Assembly (NCBI RefSeq): GCF_020010925.1
Contig: NZ_JAGJBZ010000001.1
Location: 2,108,001-2,172,000, forward strand
Direction of reading: 5' to 3'
DNA: 64,000 nt
From: Streptomyces griseiscabiei
Lineage (GTDB): Bacteria; Actinomycetota; Actinomycetes; Streptomycetales; Streptomycetaceae
Under the pieces are notes generated by a model. The model saw nothing but the letters and a program-made list of their open reading frames with translations, was not told the DNA's origin and did no database searches. Below are positions 60,336 through 64,000 of the stretch, piece by piece (the stretch's first letter is position 1; the number at the start of each line of letters is the position of its first letter). A program made the position numbers and the translations under genes.

Positions 60336-61712
60336 TCACCCCGGGCGGGTGAGAGCGGGCTCCTCCGGGGCGGGTTCCGCCGCGGCGGCGGTCACGGCCA
60401 CGAGCGCGAGGACGACGACGACCAGGACGGCGACGAGGACGACCACACCGACCGTGGGGTGGTTCCACAGGATGAGGGCCAGGGCTCCCGCCCCGAGGAC
60501 GACGCCGCTGGTCCACCGGGGGTGCGCCGCCAGCAGCCGGCCGGTGCGCCCGGTGGACACCCCGGCGCTCCGCAGCGCCCGCCCGGCCGCCGTGGTGCCG
60601 CGCCGGGCCAGGGCCCGCACCCACCGGGCCGCCCGCCCGGGGCCGTACATGTAGGCGGCGAGGGCCGTGGCCAGGAAGACGACGAGGAGGGTACGGGTGC
60701 TGTCGCGCAGGAAGCGCAGGAAGGTGTCGAAGATCGCCCCGGCGGCGTCCGGCGGCAGGGTCGCGGCCGGTACGGCGTCCAGGTAGACACGGCGGACGAC
60801 GGCCAGTGCGACGAGCAGCACCACCATCATCAGGCCGAGCCCCAGGGCCGTGATCAGCAGCATCACCCGGTGTCCGGGCGCGGTCCACACGGCCAGGGCG
60901 GCGAGGGCGACGGTGATCACGGGCAGCCAGGTGCCGAGGATGTCCAGCAGCCGCATGGCGTCCTGGGCCTTGCCCAGTTCGTCGGTGTGGAAGAGGGTGA
61001 CCTTCCGGTCGGTGTCGGGGATGGCGGCGGCCTTGTCGAAGCCCGCGTCGACGAGGCGTTCCCGTACCTGGTCGACGACGGTGCCGAGGTCCAGCTGGAT
61101 CGTGTCGCCGGTGGCTTGCAGGGCGCCGTCCCGCTCACCGGTGAGCATGTGCACCACCGCGGCGTGTGCCTGCCGGTTCGAGCCCTCCCAGGTCTGGCGG
61201 AACACCTCGCTGGTGACGACCCGGGTCACATTGCGGTCCACGACGGTCCGGACCACGGAACGCAGCGGGCCGTCCAGGGCCGCGGCGCCCGTCACGACGG
61301 CCGACGGGGCGCCGTTGTCCGCGAGCACCTTGGTCAGGGCGTCCGTCACCGCCTCGACGTCCACCTTCTTGACCACCTCGTCCGTCAGCCGGTTGATCAC
61401 GACCTGCTGGACGGCCGGGTCGGAGGCCAGCGGGGCGACCGTCTCCACGTACCGGTCGGTGTCGGCGACCGTCTCCTGCACCCAGGCCGCGACGACCGCG
61501 AGCGGCGCGAGCACCAGCGTCACCACCAGCAGCACCGCGGCCCCCGCCTTGCGCAGCCGCCGATGCCGCACCCCCGCGTGCCGCCGCAGCCGCTCGTACT
61601 CGGCCCGCTCCTCGGCACTGAGCGGATGCGCGGCGGCACGGGCATCGTGGTTCGGTGGGCCCGGGTCCGGGTCGTCCGGGTCGGGTGGTACGGAGTCCTT
61701 GTCCGGGGCCAT
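60336..61712 (-). CDS. Integral membrane protein of unknown function
   Basis: About 458 residues. A charged N-terminus (~1-50) precedes helix 1 (AVLLVVTLVLAPLAVVAAWV); a ~200-residue likely extracytoplasmic domain follows (VADTDRYVETVAPLASDPAV..., ending near KVTLFHTDELG), then about five helices. The family occurs widely in Streptomyces but I know no function. ATG at 61712 follows AGGAGCC. Confidence 0.82.
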   Translation of the reverse strand: MAPDKDSVPPDPDDPDPGPPNHDARAAAHPLSAEERAEYERLRRHAGVRHRRLRKAGAAVLLVVTLVLAPLAVVAAWVQETVADTDRYVETVAPLASDPAVQQVVINRLTDEVVKKVDVEAVTDALTKVLADNGAPSAVVTGAAALDGPLRSVVRTVVDRNVTRVVTSEVFRQTWEGSNRQAHAAVVHMLTGERDGALQATGDTIQLDLGTVVDQVRERLVDAGFDKAAAIPDTDRKVTLFHTDELGKAQDAMRLLDILGTWLPVITVALAALAVWTAPGHRVMLLITALGLGLMMVVLLVALAVVRRVYLDAVPAATLPPDAAGAIFDTFLRFLRDSTRTLLVVFLATALAAYMYGPGRAARWVRALARRGTTAAGRALRSAGVSTGRTGRLLAAHPRWTSGVVLGAGALALILWNHPTVGVVVLVAVLVVVVLALVAVTAAAAEPAPEEPALTRPG

Positions 61713-61752
61713 GGCTCCTCCTCGGTCGGACAGGGGGCTGTCGGACAGGAGC

Positions 61753-62562
61753 TCAGAAGGTCCCGGCGGTCGGCTCCCGGGAACCCGTGAGGCCCGCCCG
61801 GTGCAGGGCGGCACGCCAGGCGAGGGCCACCGCCGCCTCGCCCAGGCCGAGCAGGACCAGCCACAGGCCGAGCAGCCGCGTCAGCGCCGTGGCGGACTCG
61901 GTGGGCAGCGCCAGCACCACGATCCCCGCGACGATCCCGAGCACCGCGGCGCCCAGCACGAAGCCGCGGTGGGGCAGGTCCTTGGCGGCCAGGGCGGTGT
62001 ACAGGGTGAGGATGCCGGTCGCCAGCCAGACGATCCCGACGATCAGCGAGAGCGCGGCGATGGTCTGCAGCGGGTTCCGCAGACAGAGCACACCGGCCAG
62101 GACGTACAGCAGCGCGAGGAGCAGCCCGGACAGCCGCTCGCCCGGCTCCCGGCGGGCGAAGACGTCGACGAACCGGAAGACGCCCATCGCGAGCAGATAC
62201 AGGCCGAGGAGGACCGCGAGCACGTGCAGGGTCCCGTCCGGCCAGACCAGGACGACGATGCCCGGCACCAGCGTGGCCGCGGCCGAGCCGAGGATCCACT
62301 TCCAGGACCGCCCCACGCGCCCAAGCGCCTCCGCCGGATCACCCGTGGCTCCGGACGCCGTGCCACGAGACGCACTGTCCCACCCGGGGTCGGCGCCGTG
62401 CCCACCGGGAGCGGCACCCGTACCACCGGGGGACGCGCCGGCTGTGTCGGGGGCGCCGCCCGGACCGCCCGGGACGGCTCCCGTCCCGCCATGTCCGGCG
62501 TCCGTGACGCCGGAGCCTTCGTAGGGGCCGCTTCGTGGTTGCGGGCCGCCGGACTCGGTCAT
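61753..62562 (-). CDS. HdeD-like (DUF308) membrane protein
   Basis: About 269 residues. A Gly/Pro-rich cytoplasmic stretch of ~85 residues is followed by six membrane helices in the paired DUF308 pattern (WKWILGSAAATLVPGIVVLV, LAVLLGLYLLAMGVFRF, and so on). E. coli HdeD links to acid resistance; role here unknown. ATG at 62562 has GAGGAGCC upstream, the same ribosome-site sequence as the next gene, 40 bp away. Confidence 0.85.
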   Translation of the reverse strand: MTESGGPQPRSGPYEGSGVTDAGHGGTGAVPGGPGGAPDTAGASPGGTGAAPGGHGADPGWDSASRGTASGATGDPAEALGRVGRSWKWILGSAAATLVPGIVVLVWPDGTLHVLAVLLGLYLLAMGVFRFVDVFARREPGERLSGLLLALLYVLAGVLCLRNPLQTIAALSLIVGIVWLATGILTLYTALAAKDLPHRGFVLGAAVLGIVAGIVVLALPTESATALTRLLGLWLVLLGLGEAAVALAWRAALHRAGLTGSREPTAGTF

Positions 62563-62769
62563 GGCTCCTCCTCGCGCGGCCGGGCGGGACCGCTTCCGCA
62601 CCGCACCGCCGACGCGGGGCGGTGTGCCGGCACGCGGTCACGCTCACCTGACCGGGCCAGCGTCCCGCCGCCCCGGCACCCGCCGGATCACCCTCGGCGG
62701 GTGATCCCCGCGCGCCCGGTCCACGATGAGGTGGGGGGTACGCCCGGCGGGCGGTTGAGGAGGTATGTC

Positions 62770-64000
62770 ATGACCGTATCGAGCGCATCGACGGTGTCGC
62801 TGTCCGTGTCCGAGAGGGCGGCCCACGGCCGCGACGCGCGCAAGCGCGCCTCGCGGTCCTGCCACGGCTGGTTCGAGGCGGACGCGGACGACGGACGCAC
62901 CGACCCGATCGAGGTGATCGAGCGGCAGTCGGCCACCCGGCTCCAGGACCTGGTGCCGATCCGCTACGGCCGCATGCTCGAATCCCCGTTCCGCTTCTAC
63001 CGCGGCGCGGCGGCGATCATGGCGTCCGATCTCGGGCCGCTGCCCAACACCGGACTGACCGTGCAGCTCTGCGGCGACGCCCACCTGCTCAACTTCCGTC
63101 TGCTGGCCTCGCCCGAACGTCATCTCGTCTTCGACATCAACGACTTCGACGAGACGCTGGCCGGCCCGTTCGAGTGGGATGTGAAACGCCTCGCCGCCAG
63201 CTTCGTGATCGCGGCCCGCGCCAACGGCTTCTCGACGGCCGAGCAGAACGGCGCCGTCCGGACCTGCGTGAAGGCGTACCGGCGGCGGATGCGCGAGTTC
63301 GCCGGCATGCCCACCCTGGACATCTGGTACGCGCAGGACGACGTCGACCGGCTGCGGGAGCTGATGGCCTCCTCGATGGACAAGGAGAGCCGGCGCCGCA
63401 CCGCCAAGGCGACCGCGAAGGCCCGTACGCGCACCCACCTCCAGGCCTTCGAGAAGCTCACCCGCATCACGGCCGAGGGCCGGCTGATCGCCCCCGACCC
63501 ACCCCTGATCACCCCCCTCCGCGACCTGCTGGCGGACCCCTCCGCCGCGGGCCAGGAGAAGGAACTGCACGGTGTCCTGGAGCAGTACGCACGCACCCTG
63601 TCGTCCGAGCGCCGCCATCTGCTGCGCCACTACCACGCCGCCGACATGGCCCGGAAGGTGGTGGGCGTCGGCAGCGTGGGCACGCGCTGCTGGATCGTGC
63701 TCCTGCTCGGCCGCGACGACCACGACCCGCTGCTGCTCCAGGCCAAGGAGGCACAGGAGTCCGTCCTCTCCGCCCAACTCGGCGGCGACCGCTGGGAGAA
63801 CCAGGGCCGCCGGGTGGTGTCGGGGCAGCGGCTGATCCAGACGACGAGTGACATCTTCCTGGGCTACACCCATGTCGTCGGGCTGGACGGCCGTGAACGG
63901 GACTTCTACGTACGGCAGTTGCGCGACTGGAAGGGCATCGCCCGGCCGGAGACCTGGGACCCGGGGCTGCTGCGGCTCTTCGCGCGGGTGTGCGGTGCCA
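62770..64000 (+). CDS. DUF2252 protein (3' truncated by window edge)
   Basis: About 410 residues are present before the window ends. Family hallmarks: RYGRMLESPFRFYRGAA (~70), LCGDAHLLNF (~100), FDINDFDETLAGPFEWDVKR (~120), and later VGVGSVGTRCWIVLL. The HLxNF/DFD pattern recalls kinase-like folds, but no activity is established that I can cite. ATG at 62770 follows GGAGG. The frame is open to 64000 with no stop. Confidence 0.9.
   Translation, partial: MTVSSASTVSLSVSERAAHGRDARKRASRSCHGWFEADADDGRTDPIEVIERQSATRLQDLVPIRYGRMLESPFRFYRGAAAIMASDLGPLPNTGLTVQLCGDAHLLNFRLLASPERHLVFDINDFDETLAGPFEWDVKRLAASFVIAARANGFSTAEQNGAVRTCVKAYRRRMREFAGMPTLDIWYAQDDVDRLRELMASSMDKESRRRTAKATAKARTRTHLQAFEKLTRITAEGRLIAPDPPLITPLRDLLADPSAAGQEKELHGVLEQYARTLSSERRHLLRHYHAADMARKVVGVGSVGTRCWIVLLLGRDDHDPLLLQAKEAQESVLSAQLGGDRWENQGRRVVSGQRLIQTTSDIFLGYTHVVGLDGRERDFYVRQLRDWKGIARPETWDPGLLRLFARVCGA

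Noticed and set aside
60640..60655. TACATGTA resembling a fifth BlaI-type site
   Set aside because: Lacks the 4-bp spacer and the TCT/AGA flanks, and lies inside a coding region.

Overview
The window is very GC-rich, with tightly packed genes, GTG and TTG starts, stop/start overlaps of the ATGA and GTGA type, Tat signals and PknB-type kinases. It reads as a chromosomal stretch of a Streptomyces-like actinomycete. I see no tRNA, rRNA, CRISPR array, insertion sequence or prophage.

Left part (1-10712): the end of a TetR regulator, a secreted NPP1-type protein, a large secreted S8 protease, and a GDSL esterase with a cellulose-binding module behind a CebR-type operator. A DHA2-type drug exporter and a thiamine-diphosphate enzyme translationally coupled to a cyclase-fold hydrolase follow. 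From 10915 to 15032 runs a three-gene unit: an unknown protein, a MoxR-type AAA ATPase, and a VWA-like protein with an HExxH motif.

The centrepiece is 15060-26632. A Fur/Zur-type box overlaps a promoter in front of ten co-directional genes, most joined by overlapping stop and start codons. They encode an ATP-grasp ligase, a DUF364-type (putative heavy-metal chelation) protein, a cysteine-synthase-like PLP enzyme, a dipeptide-epimerase-like enolase-superfamily enzyme, an MFS exporter, a methyltransferase, and a complete peptide/nickel-type ABC importer (Tat lipoprotein, two permeases, fused double ATPase). Make, export and re-import is the layout of opine metallophore loci such as staphylopine. 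I read it as a metal-repressed small metallophore (zincophore-like) system whose biosynthetic gene set I do not recognise from a described cluster.

Middle part (26706-52642): a lipoprotein, a C45-type peptidase, pyruvate carboxylase, two Ser/Thr kinases (one with an extracytoplasmic peptidoglycan-binding domain) flanking a secreted GH78 rhamnosidase, an RpiR regulator, a four-gene glycine-betaine/choline (OpuC-type) importer, an amidohydrolase, a second S8 protease, a P450 with degenerate motifs, a stand-alone TrpF, a repeat-rich 0.6 kb spacer and a PucR regulator.

Right part (52889-64000): a DUF4394 protein, then an envelope-stress-like neighbourhood with Spo0M, an LCP ligase, a BlaI/M56 pair, TerD and several small membrane proteins. 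Four 16-bp palindromes of the form TCTACA-N4-TGTAGA lie in front of spo0M, the LCP gene, blaI and terD, implying a local BlaI-type regulon. The window ends inside a DUF2252 gene.
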